A program made the position numbers and the translations under genes. DNA of 28,147 nucleotides from Lachnospiraceae bacterium UBA3821. Its GTDB lineage: Bacteria; Bacillota; Clostridia; Lachnospirales; Lachnospiraceae. Numbering within the stretch: the stretch's first letter is position 1; every line of letters begins with the position of its first letter. Shown piece by piece: positions 7,239-14,055 of this stretch. The stretch covers positions 1 to 28,147 of the forward strand of contig DFDT01000044.1 of the NCBI GenBank assembly GCA_002368865.1, given 5' to 3'. Below the pieces are notes generated by a model. It saw nothing but the letters and a program-made list of their open reading frames with translations, searched no databases and was not told the origin of the DNA.

Positions 7239-9326
7239 ATGAAGTATTATGTCAATATTGCGGCAGAGGCCGGAGGTGACGGTTCTGAAGCGAGACCGTT
7301 TGTAAGGCTGCAGCAGGCAGCGGATATAGCTTTGCCGGGGGACGAGGTACTGGTGGCACCGGGGATCTACAGAGAGGCGGTGGATCCGAAGAACGGAGGA
7401 ACAGAGACGGACCGTATTGTGTATTGTTCGGTGGAGAAGCTGGGGGCTGTGATAACCGGTGCCGAGGCGGTAAAGGGCTGGGAACGGATAGATCATGCGC
7501 CGGAAGGCATGAAGAAGGGCAGTGGAACGGTCTGGCGCGTAAGGTTGTCAAACAGAGAATGGTTTGCGGACTATAATCCATACACAACGATGGTGTCGGG
7601 TGATTGGTTTGCTGCCTGCAATACGGCACCTGACGGGACGAGGACGCCAAATGTCTGCCACACCGGTGAGGTTTATCTACAGGACAAGGCATTGTTTGAG
7701 ACAGCTGCGCTGGAGGGCGTTTTTGATCCCAAGCCGTACCGGCCTGCCTGGGATATTGATTTTTCTGTCTATACCTGGTATACGGAGCAGGACGAGGCGG
7801 AGGACAGTACGGTGATTTATGCCAACTTTCATGATTTTGATCCTAATAAGGAATGTGTGGAGATCAATGTGCGCCCATTCTGTTTTTATCCCCGGGAGGA
7901 AGGCAGGGGATATATCACATTGTCCGGTTTCAAGGTGACAAAAGCAGCAACACAATGGGCGCCTCCAACAGCGTACCAGGAGGGAATGATCGGCCCGCAC
8001 TGGTCAAAGGGATGGATCATTGAGGATTGTGAGGTGTCCCATGCCAAGTGCTCCGGCATTTCCCTTGGCAAATATTTACAGCCGGAAAATGACAACAAGT
8101 GGCTTAAGGAGAAGGTCAAGGACGGAACGCAGACGGAGCGCGACTGTATCTGTCGTGCCCAGCGCGAGGGTTGGACAAAGGAGAGGATCGGCTCCCATAT
8201 CATCCGCCGCTGCCACATACATGACTGCGGACAAACGGGAATTGTGGGGCATTTGGGCGGTGTCTTTTCCGTTATTGAGGACAATCACATTCATCACATT
8301 AATGTACGGCAGAATCTGGCAGGGGCGGAGATCGGCGGTATCAAGATGCATGCGGCCATTGATGTCATTTACAGAAATAATCATATCCACCACTGTTCCC
8401 GGGGCATTTGGTTGGACTGGCAGGCACAGGGCACGAGGGTCACGGGTAACCTCATGCATGACAACTCTCTTCCCTATGACCATCTGATGTGTCGTGAGGG
8501 GAAGAGGACATTGGGGGAGGATCTCTTTATCGAGGTAAGCCATGGGCCGACTCTGGTGGACAACAATATCCTGCTGTCAGACAGAGCGATGAAACTTTGT
8601 ACCCAGGGAGTAGCGGTGGTACACAATCTGATTGCCGGGGCGTTCACGGCAGTGGGAACCGGCACAGACAACGGCACCAAAATGAGGAACAGCGCGCGCT
8701 ATACGCCATACCATGTTCCGCACAGAACGGAGATAGATGGTTTTATGACAATCCTGCACGGTGATATGCGCTTTTATAATAATATATTTGTCCAAAAGCC
8801 GATCCGTCCGTTTCTGCAGGAGCTGATGGAGCAGTCGGCGAAGGGAGACAGGCTCTGGGATGACAATAATATCATTGTCGGGACACATCCTTACAACGGC
8901 TATATGGACGAAAAGACTTGGCTGGAACAGTTTGAGGGATATTGTGGTCACGGGTCAGGTGTAAAGGAATGTTATTACGCGCCGCTGCCTGTCTGGTGTG
9001 CCGGAAATGTATATTATAACGGCGCAAAACCCTGCGAATTGGAGCAGGATGCGATTGTGGAAGAAAGACAGGTCAGGCTGACGCTGGAGAAGCGGGAGGA
9101 GGGCTGGATTTTGGATACGGATATCTATGCTGCCCTGCCGAAGCAAAAGCCCCGGATGGTAAGCACCCACACTTTAGGCAGAGCGTTTGAACCGGAGGAA
9201 TGTTTTGAAAATCCGGACGGAACCCCCATTACTTTTGACACGGACTATTATGGAGAAATGCGCACAGAGGGATTCCCAGCGGGACCTTTCAACCTGTATG
9301 ACGGAAAGAGACCGGTTGCTACTTAA
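7239..9326 (+). CDS. Beta-xylosidase, glycoside hydrolase family 120 type (right-handed beta-helix)
   Basis: 695-aa protein strongly resembling XylC of Thermoanaerobacterium (GH120), a retaining enzyme that removes xylose from xylo-oligosaccharides. The N-terminus has the beta-helix start (YYVNIAAEAGGDGSEARPF), and the core contains AATQWAPPTAYQEGMIGPHW and IVGHLGGVFSVI, which I recognise from XylC. The catalytic pair is seen as Asp393 in WLDWQAQGTR and Glu432 in FIEVSHGP. The spacing between them is 16 residues longer than I recall for XylC, owing to an inserted loop (LPYDHLMCREGKRTLGE). No signal peptide, so it should act in the cytoplasm on imported oligosaccharides. The start at 7239 is chosen for the AAAGGAGG 8 bases upstream; the frame is also open upstream to 7140 inside the methyltransferase remnant. 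No sugar transporter is adjacent. Confidence 0.85.
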   Translation: MKYYVNIAAEAGGDGSEARPFVRLQQAADIALPGDEVLVAPGIYREAVDPKNGGTETDRIVYCSVEKLGAVITGAEAVKGWERIDHAPEGMKKGSGTVWRVRLSNREWFADYNPYTTMVSGDWFAACNTAPDGTRTPNVCHTGEVYLQDKALFETAALEGVFDPKPYRPAWDIDFSVYTWYTEQDEAEDSTVIYANFHDFDPNKECVEINVRPFCFYPREEGRGYITLSGFKVTKAATQWAPPTAYQEGMIGPHWSKGWIIEDCEVSHAKCSGISLGKYLQPENDNKWLKEKVKDGTQTERDCICRAQREGWTKERIGSHIIRRCHIHDCGQTGIVGHLGGVFSVIEDNHIHHINVRQNLAGAEIGGIKMHAAIDVIYRNNHIHHCSRGIWLDWQAQGTRVTGNLMHDNSLPYDHLMCREGKRTLGEDLFIEVSHGPTLVDNNILLSDRAMKLCTQGVAVVHNLIAGAFTAVGTGTDNGTKMRNSARYTPYHVPHRTEIDGFMTILHGDMRFYNNIFVQKPIRPFLQELMEQSAKGDRLWDDNNIIVGTHPYNGYMDEKTWLEQFEGYCGHGSGVKECYYAPLPVWCAGNVYYNGAKPCELEQDAIVEERQVRLTLEKREEGWILDTDIYAALPKQKPRMVSTHTLGRAFEPEECFENPDGTPITFDTDYYGEMRTEGFPAGPFNLYDGKRPVAT

Positions 9327-9353
9327 AATGTGAACCATATTTAAGGGAAGAGA

Positions 9354-9395
9354 AAAGCCTTGTATTTGCTGGATGTGCAGTAATTACAAGGCTTT
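9354..9395 (-). terminator. Hairpin terminator after tRNA-Val, between it and the xylosidase gene
   Basis: Arms AAAGCCTTGTA (9354-9364) and TACAAGGCTTT (9385-9395) pair perfectly over 11 bp around a 20-base loop. Read on the minus strand, the stem is followed by CTTTTCTCTT, so it best ends the tRNA transcript. It also stands 27 bp after the plus-strand xylosidase stop and could act weakly in that direction. Confidence 0.65.
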
Positions 9396-9413
9396 ACGAA
9401 ATTCCAATAAAAA

Positions 9414-9487
9414 TGGAAGCAAGGAGGCTCGAACTCCTGACCTTTCGCGTGTGAGGCGAACGCTCATCCCGGCTGAGCTATGCTTCC
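9414..9487 (-). tRNA. tRNA-Val (anticodon CAC)
   Basis: 74-base cloverleaf. Acceptor stem GGAAGCA/TGCTTCC with discriminator A; D-arm GCTC...GAGC; anticodon arm TTCGC-CTCACAC-GCGAA giving CAC (reads GUG, Val); variable AGGTC; T-arm AGGAG-TTCGAGC-CTCCT. The 3' CCA is not encoded (ATTTTT follows), so it must be added by the nucleotidyltransferase. It is a single-gene transcription unit. Confidence 0.95.
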
Positions 9488-9517
9488 ATGAGTGTATGGT
9501 GCTTTGTACCTTTAAAT

Positions 9518-9545
9518 AGTATAGCACGTTGGCGGAATTTTGCAA
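9518..9545 (-). promoter_or_regulatory. Promoter of tRNA-Val
   Basis: On the minus strand: TTGCAA (9545-9540), a 16-bp spacer and TATACT (9523-9518), preceded by TG as an extended -10. It lies about 30 bp upstream of the mature tRNA. Confidence 0.7.
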
Positions 9546-9639
9546 GTGGGAATTAAGAAGAATCACAAATAAAATTGATGAAGATGAAATGATATGTAGT
9601 TTTCAATACTATTTATTGAAATATTTTTTCTATATCTGA

Positions 9640-9668
9640 TTGCGCTTTGGAGCGAAAAGTGGTATAGT
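9640..9668 (+). promoter_or_regulatory. Promoter of degV
   Basis: TTGCGC (9640-9645), 17-bp spacer, TATAGT (9663-9668), about 50 bp before the degV start codon. It lies in an AT-rich gap with no other gene. Confidence 0.6.
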
Positions 9669-9719
9669 GTATCATAATCATTAATTTGGACATAGTCGGA
9701 TGAAGAAGGGTACACTGCT

Positions 9720-10676
9720 ATGAATGAGATGATGACGGAAAAGTTTCATATTGTCTCGGACGGTTCCTGTGATCTGGATCCGAAGCTGGCGGAGGAAAAG
9801 GGTGTGACGGTGGTCCCGTTTTATGTGACCTTCGACGACGAGCATTTTGAGAGGGAAAACGTGGATATCGGGATCCGGGAGTTTTATCAGCAGATGGTGG
9901 ATCAGCCTAAGGTTTATCCGAAGTCTTCCATGCCCTCATCGCAGGACTTTATGGATGCATTCCTGCCTTTTGTGGAGCAGGGGAAGCCGGTGGTGTGTAT
10001 CTGTATCACGACGAAGTTCTCCGGTTCCTATCAGTCTGCTGTCAACGCGAAGGAGATGATCCTGGAGGAGCGGCCGGAGGCGCAGATCACAGTCATTGAT
10101 TCCACGATCAACACGGTGCTCCAGGGGCTGTATGTGCTGGAGGCAGTGAAGCTGCGTGACAGCGGGATGCCATATGAAGATGCGGTGAAGCGCCTGGAGG
10201 AGATCAAAGGCACCGGCAGGATCTTTTTCACGGTAGGGGATATGGAGTATCTGAAGCATGGCGGACGGATCGGCAAGGTGGCCGGCGTGGCCGGCAGTGT
10301 ATTGGGTATCCGGCCTGTCATCACGCTGAGGCAGGGAGAGATTTTTCCCTCGGGTATCGGCAGGAGCAGAAAGAGCACGACTGCGAAGTGTATTGATCTC
10401 TTGTTGAATTATCTGAAAGAAACAAATGCGGGGTTCGAGCATTTCAGCATCAATATCGGATTCGGGTATGACCGTCGGGAGGCGGAGGAATTCCGGGATA
10501 GGACATTGGAGGTTCTGCATGCGCGAGGGTATGAGATCGAGGATATTCCGCTTTTTCAGATTGGCGCGACGATCAGTGTGCACACAGGTCCGTATCCGTT
10601 GGGATTTGGAATAGTAGAGAAAGGGATTCAGGATCGGCATGCCTCATATAATTTACGCACATTTTCAAATTCGTAG
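9720..10676 (+). CDS. degV: DegV family fatty-acid-binding protein
   Basis: 318-aa protein of the DegV (EDD-fold) family. The Gram-positive FakB members bind a fatty acid and present it to the kinase FakA for entry into phospholipid; whether this copy is a FakB is not known. The N-terminal domain has FHIVSDGSCDLDP, and the binding loop is TTKFSGSYQSA. The C-terminal domain has TVGDMEYLKHGGRIGKVAG and ISVHTGPYPLGFGI, all standard. A GAAGAAGGG lies 9 bases before the first of three close ATG codons (9720, 9729, 9732); the first is preferred, not certain. After the usual end near LGFGIVEK there is an extra tail (IQDRHASYNLRTFSNS), encoded antisense to the end of the converging HAD gene; 49 bp overlap. 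Confidence 0.93.
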   Translation: MNEMMTEKFHIVSDGSCDLDPKLAEEKGVTVVPFYVTFDDEHFERENVDIGIREFYQQMVDQPKVYPKSSMPSSQDFMDAFLPFVEQGKPVVCICITTKFSGSYQSAVNAKEMILEERPEAQITVIDSTINTVLQGLYVLEAVKLRDSGMPYEDAVKRLEEIKGTGRIFFTVGDMEYLKHGGRIGKVAGVAGSVLGIRPVITLRQGEIFPSGIGRSRKSTTAKCIDLLLNYLKETNAGFEHFSINIGFGYDRREAEEFRDRTLEVLHARGYEIEDIPLFQIGATISVHTGPYPLGFGIVEKGIQDRHASYNLRTFSNS

Positions 10677-11473
10677 GTGGCGGGAAATTCAGTGTCTTTC
10701 ATATCCTCCGGTCTGGCCTCGCCGGTGAAGAGCACGCAAGTGTCCACCTCTCCGTTGATGCCGCAGGCGATATCGGTGTAAAGTCTGTCGCCCACCACAA
10801 GGGTTTCCTCCTTGGAGAAGCCGGAGAGTTCGCGGCACAGGTCCACAACACTGCGGTTTGGCTTGCCGAGGTAGATCGGTTTCCGATCCGTGGTGGCGGT
10901 GAGCATGTCGCAGATGGCACCGCAGTCAGGGATGAACCCAAAGTCAATGGGGCAGCGCAGGTCGGGATTGGTGCCGTAAAATGGGACATCCATGGTAAGG
11001 AGAACCTTGCTGGCCTCCGTAAGTTTCTGATAGGTGAGTTCGCTGTCGTATGCGACGACTGCGCAGGCAATGGCATCCTCACATTGTTCTGTGATGTTCA
11101 GACCGTTGTTGCGCAGCTCTTTAAGAAAAGAGCGTGTGCCCACCACGAAGATTTTGCGGCTGCCATTTTCAGCGGAGCAGAGTTCGCCATAATTTTCGAG
11201 CAAAAATCTGATGGTCATGTAGCCGGAGGTGATAAACTGATCCTCGGTTGTCTCCAGGCCGAAAGCGCGCCTGAACTTTGCCACATAATCCGCGCCGCTC
11301 ATCGTGGAATTATTGGTGATATAGTAGGCCTTACCGCCGATGCTGTCAATGTATTCCAGAAGTTCGGCACTGCCGTCATAGAGGGTGTCGCCCACGGCAA
11401 TGGTGCCGTCGATGTCAAATAAAAACAGTTTCTTGCAGGCAAGCGCCCGCAGACTTTCCGTGTTCTGTGCCAT
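10628..11473 (-). CDS. HAD-IIA family phosphatase (NagD/AraL-like)
   Basis: 281-aa phosphohydrolase of the haloacid dehalogenase superfamily, class IIA cap. Motif I is FDIDGT (Asp20 nucleophile, Asp22 acid/base), motif II ITNNST, motif III the Lys in LGKPN, motif IV VVGDRLYTDI (two Asp binding Mg). The cap lies between motifs II and III. Family members act on sugar phosphates, nucleotides or pyridoxal phosphate; the substrate cannot be told from sequence. I start at the ATG at 11473 because it leads directly into the catalytic core; its GGAG is rather far (13 bases). The frame also has a TTG at 11503. The 3' end overlaps degV by 49 bp. A promoter with a palindrome in its spacer precedes it, so it need not depend on the operon upstream. 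Confidence 0.9.
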   Translation of the reverse strand: MAQNTESLRALACKKLFLFDIDGTIAVGDTLYDGSAELLEYIDSIGGKAYYITNNSTMSGADYVAKFRRAFGLETTEDQFITSGYMTIRFLLENYGELCSAENGSRKIFVVGTRSFLKELRNNGLNITEQCEDAIACAVVAYDSELTYQKLTEASKVLLTMDVPFYGTNPDLRCPIDFGFIPDCGAICDMLTATTDRKPIYLGKPNRSVVDLCRELSGFSKEETLVVGDRLYTDIACGINGEVDTCVLFTGEARPEDMKDTEFPATYEFENVRKLYEACRS

Positions 11474-11518
11474 GATTCGTTGTATGCTCCGTTCTTTTCC
11501 CAAGGGATATCACTGGAA

Positions 11519-11547
11519 AGTATATCATGTGTCACATGGCAGCACAA
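11519..11547 (-). promoter_or_regulatory. Promoter of the HAD gene, with a 13-bp palindrome in its spacer
   Basis: On the minus strand: TTGTGC (11547-11542), 17-bp spacer, TATACT (11524-11519). The spacer holds the perfect palindrome CATGTG-T-CACATG (11526-11538), a natural repressor position. The -35 box begins 3 bp after the stop of the DUF4097 gene. Confidence 0.6.
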
Positions 11548-11550
11548 GGG

Positions 11551-12309
11551 TCAATTTGTCAGCTTTATATTTCCGGTACCGGATGTGATCTTATATTTGT
11601 GGCTGCCGTCGCCGGACTGTTGTTTGTACTCCTTGCCAAAGCCGGATTTTTTGTCACCGTTAATGGAGAGGTCTCCAATGCCGACGGTGATGTCCAGTGT
11701 GTATTCATTTAAGTCTGCAATGTCGGAGATTTCCACGTCTCCGACGCCTTCCTCCAGATCCAGGACAGTGACAGAACTGCCGGAGATTTTGATGTCTCCG
11801 ACGCCTGCTTTCAGATCTGCATTTGCAAGGGAGGTATCTTTGAACTTTACATCCCCTACGCCTGCGTTCAGGTTCAGTTCGTCGGCTTTGATATCTTTCA
11901 CGGTAATATCTCCGACGCCGAGTTCCATTGTGATCTTTTGGAGTGCGGTGTCTTTGGGAACGGAGATCGTCAGCTCACACTTATAGTTGGCGGTATTGGA
12001 GGCATTGACCTTTTCCTGGTCCACATGAAGGGTATTGTCCTGTACACGGATTGCAGGCACCAACTTTTCCGAGGAAACTTCATATCTGGCCTGCCAGATC
12101 CCTTCATCGTTGTATTCGAGTTTCAAGTCTGTTACGGACATATTCATCTCAATGTTTGAAAAGGCATCAAGAGATAATGTATCTGAGGTCTTTCCCTCGT
12201 CAGTGAAGAAAGAACGAAAGGGAAGGACGCCGTTTCTGCCTAATATGCTGAACAGGATAACGAGGACTGTGATTGCGGAAATTACGGTGAGGTAAATTTG
12301 CTTTTTCAT
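11551..12309 (-). CDS. DUF4097 family protein, membrane-anchored beta-solenoid with GVGD repeats
   Basis: 252-aa protein: an N-terminal hydrophobic segment (about residues 5-24, YLTVISAITVLVILFSILG) that serves as signal or anchor, then a secreted beta-strand-rich domain. Four or more successive turns carry GVGD or GIGD (MELGVGDITV, NAGVGDVKF, KAGVGDIKI, EEGVGDVEI, TVGIGDLSI), spaced about 20 residues, as in the DUF4097 'putative adhesin' solenoid. It is the last gene of the padR operon; such PadR/HAAS/DUF4097 sets are common in Firmicutes and are linked by inference to cell-envelope sensing. A strong AAAAAGGAG lies about 9 bases before the ATG. Ends with TSGTGNIKLTN, another turn of the same repeat. 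Exact role unknown. Confidence 0.85.
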   Translation of the reverse strand: MKKQIYLTVISAITVLVILFSILGRNGVLPFRSFFTDEGKTSDTLSLDAFSNIEMNMSVTDLKLEYNDEGIWQARYEVSSEKLVPAIRVQDNTLHVDQEKVNASNTANYKCELTISVPKDTALQKITMELGVGDITVKDIKADELNLNAGVGDVKFKDTSLANADLKAGVGDIKISGSSVTVLDLEEGVGDVEISDIADLNEYTLDITVGIGDLSINGDKKSGFGKEYKQQSGDGSHKYKITSGTGNIKLTN

Positions 12310-12346
12310 AATATTTTTCTCCTTTTTGAGATTCTTATTGAGATTC

Positions 12347-13363
12347 TTAGTTTTCTTTGTCAGCCCAGATATTGACCATTATTTTGCGGAAAATACCTGC
12401 AATGGGCCAGATGATCCAGGTAAAATGCCATTGGAAGGTCAAAAAGCTCCAGATCAGGTAGATGCAGGTGATCGTGGGCCAGTATACGGACAGGATGGCA
12501 GCAACGGTGGGATTGCTGACGTGGGGATCCCGGGTATTATGACGGGAATGGTAGTCGTTATCCTGACCGTTTAAGGTTAAAAGATTTCTGTAACCGTCTT
12601 TTTGCATCCCGGAGAATACGATAAGGAAAACGCCGACGGCAACAAAGCAAAGCACGCCTGCTCCGGAGAGCGCATCATTCAGAGCTTCGTTTGGCAGATT
12701 GGCGCTTTCGAGCAGAATGGCAGGAACGGAGGCCAGGATACAGAGAATCACGCCCGCGCTTAGAAGAAGTGCATAGCGGGTGTTGTATTTTTCTTGTTCT
12801 GCCTTGATGGCTGCGGTTGTGGCCTCATCCAATACATAGCCTTCTTTTCTGATATAGCTGTATTTGGATGCCAGGACGGAGGAATAAATGAAAAGCGCCA
12901 CGGCTATTGCTACCAGAAAAAGTATGCAGGCGGCGCCGATGTTTTCCGCCATATCGGATGCGGTAAGTTCCGTAAAGATCACCGGTATGGGACAGATAAT
13001 GCAGAGAAAAACACCCAATGCGGTGAGGATGGCGTGGCTGCGCTGCATCTTCAGATAATTGTGGGCATCCTCGGCGGGAAGAAACTTTTGGGGAAAGGAA
13101 TCTGCCTCTTCGGAATAGAGGGGGTTTCCTGCGGCAGCCGGTCTCACGAGGCTTACAATGCCCAGATCCTCTGCTAATTCGTCCAGGTTGCCGAACTCAG
13201 AGATCACTGTTCCAATCGCTTCATTTTCGGTGTGACCTTCATTCAGAAGCTCGGTGTATTTGTCTTCCATCATGGAGAGCAGTTCCGCTTTTGCCTTCTG
13301 CACTTCCGGTGTGTCAGGCAGGTTCTGGAACATGGTTTCAAGATAGTTTTTAATGGTTTCCAT
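12347..13363 (-). CDS. HAAS/DUF1700-type membrane protein
   Basis: 338-aa integral membrane protein. The N-terminal 70 residues (LPDTPEVQKAKAELLSMMED and TENEAIGTVISEFGNLDELA) form the helical HAAS signalling domain that typically accompanies PadR regulators. Five to seven hydrophobic segments follow (about 115-135, 145-170, 205-225, 240-260 and two near 295-330), separated by a charged stretch (AIKAEQEKYN). The C-terminal pair SVYWPTITCIYLIWSFLTF and WIIWPIAGIF is typical of these proteins. It starts 18 bases after padR with an AAAGGA about 10 bases upstream of the ATG, and the DUF4097 gene follows after 37 bases, so the three are one operon. A plausible role is passing envelope state to the other two proteins; that is inference. 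Confidence 0.85.
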   Translation of the reverse strand: METIKNYLETMFQNLPDTPEVQKAKAELLSMMEDKYTELLNEGHTENEAIGTVISEFGNLDELAEDLGIVSLVRPAAAGNPLYSEEADSFPQKFLPAEDAHNYLKMQRSHAILTALGVFLCIICPIPVIFTELTASDMAENIGAACILFLVAIAVALFIYSSVLASKYSYIRKEGYVLDEATTAAIKAEQEKYNTRYALLLSAGVILCILASVPAILLESANLPNEALNDALSGAGVLCFVAVGVFLIVFSGMQKDGYRNLLTLNGQDNDYHSRHNTRDPHVSNPTVAAILSVYWPTITCIYLIWSFLTFQWHFTWIIWPIAGIFRKIMVNIWADKEN

Positions 13364-13381
13364 ATCGTATGATCCTTTCTT

Positions 13382-13711
13382 TTATACAGCGATGAATTTT
13401 TCAATCACATCTTTGGTAAGGTTCCATTCGTCGACGCGCTCGCGATAGTAAGTTTCTCCCTGGTCGGTGATGCGGTAGTAAGTCCGCTTTTTGCCGGATT
13501 CGCTCTCGCCGCTGTAGGAGGTGATGAGTTCCTTGGACTCCATACGTGTGAAAGCGGAGTAGAGAGTGGTTTCTTTGATGATGTATTTCTCGCCGGACAG
13601 CTCCTTGATCTTTTTGGAAATTTCATATCCGTAAGAAGGTCCCTGCCGCAGAAGATACAGGATCATGGTGTCGTTGTAGCCGCGGATGACGTCGCTTGAG
13701 ATATTTGTCAT
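13382..13711 (-). CDS. PadR family transcriptional regulator
   Basis: 109-aa winged-helix protein: MTNISSDVIRGYNDTMILYL, then GPSYGYEISKKIKEL (the PadR signature) and ETTLYSAFTRMESKEL for the recognition helix, the wing SGKKRTYYRITDQGETYY, and a short C-terminal dimer helix. It should repress its own operon. The start at 13711 is chosen because AAAGGAG lies 8 bases upstream and homology begins there; the frame is open for 38 more codons through the operator region, which is not protein-like. First gene of the operon with the HAAS and DUF4097 genes. The short single-helix C-terminus places it in the small PadR-s2-like class. Confidence 0.93.
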   Translation of the reverse strand: MTNISSDVIRGYNDTMILYLLRQGPSYGYEISKKIKELSGEKYIIKETTLYSAFTRMESKELITSYSGESESGKKRTYYRITDQGETYYRERVDEWNLTKDVIEKFIAV

Positions 13712-13737
13712 GACCGGTCTCCTTTCTGAAAATACTT

Positions 13738-13821
13738 CGTCTGTCGATGCTATGTCAGACGTTGCTACGTCTGTCGTAGTAAATCTGGAAATAAAATACC
13801 ACGTCTGTCGTAGTATGTCAA
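13738..13821 (-). promoter_or_regulatory. padR operon promoter with three direct CGTCTGTCG operators
   Basis: Minus-strand promoter: TTGACA (13821-13816), 17-bp spacer and TATTTT (13798-13793). The 9-mer CGTCTGTCG occurs three times in one direction, at 13738-13746, 13768-13776 and 13802-13810, plus an inverted CAGACG at 13756-13761. The middle copy forms CTACG-N5-CGTAG, and the last sits inside the promoter spacer. Start-to-start spacings are 30 and 34 bp, about three helix turns. This is the layout expected of an autorepressed PadR gene. Confidence 0.75.
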
Positions 13822-13870
13822 TCACTTTTTTAAAATTTTTTTTGCAGGGGGAATTTCAGCCTGTATCTTA

Positions 13871-13899
13871 TTTCAAAATACAAAAATATAGAGTATAAT
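13871..13899 (+). promoter_or_regulatory. Possible promoter of the lipoprotein/exoA/addBA operon
   Basis: TATAAT at 13894-13899 with a weak TTTCAA (13871-13876) 17 bp upstream. The transcript would begin inside or just before the first mini-hairpin (13901-13925), so the hairpin array would form the leader. The -35 match is poor, so this is tentative. Confidence 0.4.
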
Positions 13900-13900
13900 G

Positions 13901-14028
13901 TAAAATGGTACGGAGTACCATTTTAACGAGGAAAATGCGGAGCATTTTTCGAGTCTAAAAGCGAAGCATTATTTTAACAGAAAAGCGGAGCTTTTCATGG
14001 AAAAAGCGAAGCATTATTTTAACAGAAA
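13901..14028 (+). repeat. Array of mini-hairpins with GNA triloops, with a 27-bp direct repeat
   Basis: Five elements in 128 bp, each with a stem closing on C-GNA-G. Element 1 has a perfect 11-bp stem (arms 13901-13911 and 13915-13925, loop GGA). Element 2 is AAAATGC-GGA-GCATTTT (13932-13948). Element 4 is GAAAAGC-GGA-GCTTTTC (13980-13996), a perfect 7-bp stem. Elements 3 and 5 carry GCGAAGC inside a 27-bp exact direct repeat (13957-13983 and 14002-14028, period 45). GCGAAGC is known as an unusually stable DNA mini-hairpin. The array sits in the leader of the lipoprotein gene. Confidence 0.75.
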
Positions 14029-14055
14029 TTAATTGTAACTAAGGAGATTAAAAAA

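Noticed and set aside
9414..9487. tRNA-Val as an integration site for a mobile element
   Set aside because: No integrase gene and no duplicated tRNA 3' end is visible nearby.
13732..14030. CRISPR-like short repeats near padR and in the lipoprotein leader
   Set aside because: Units are 9 bp operators or hairpins with unequal spacing, not uniform repeats with unique spacers, and there are no cas genes.
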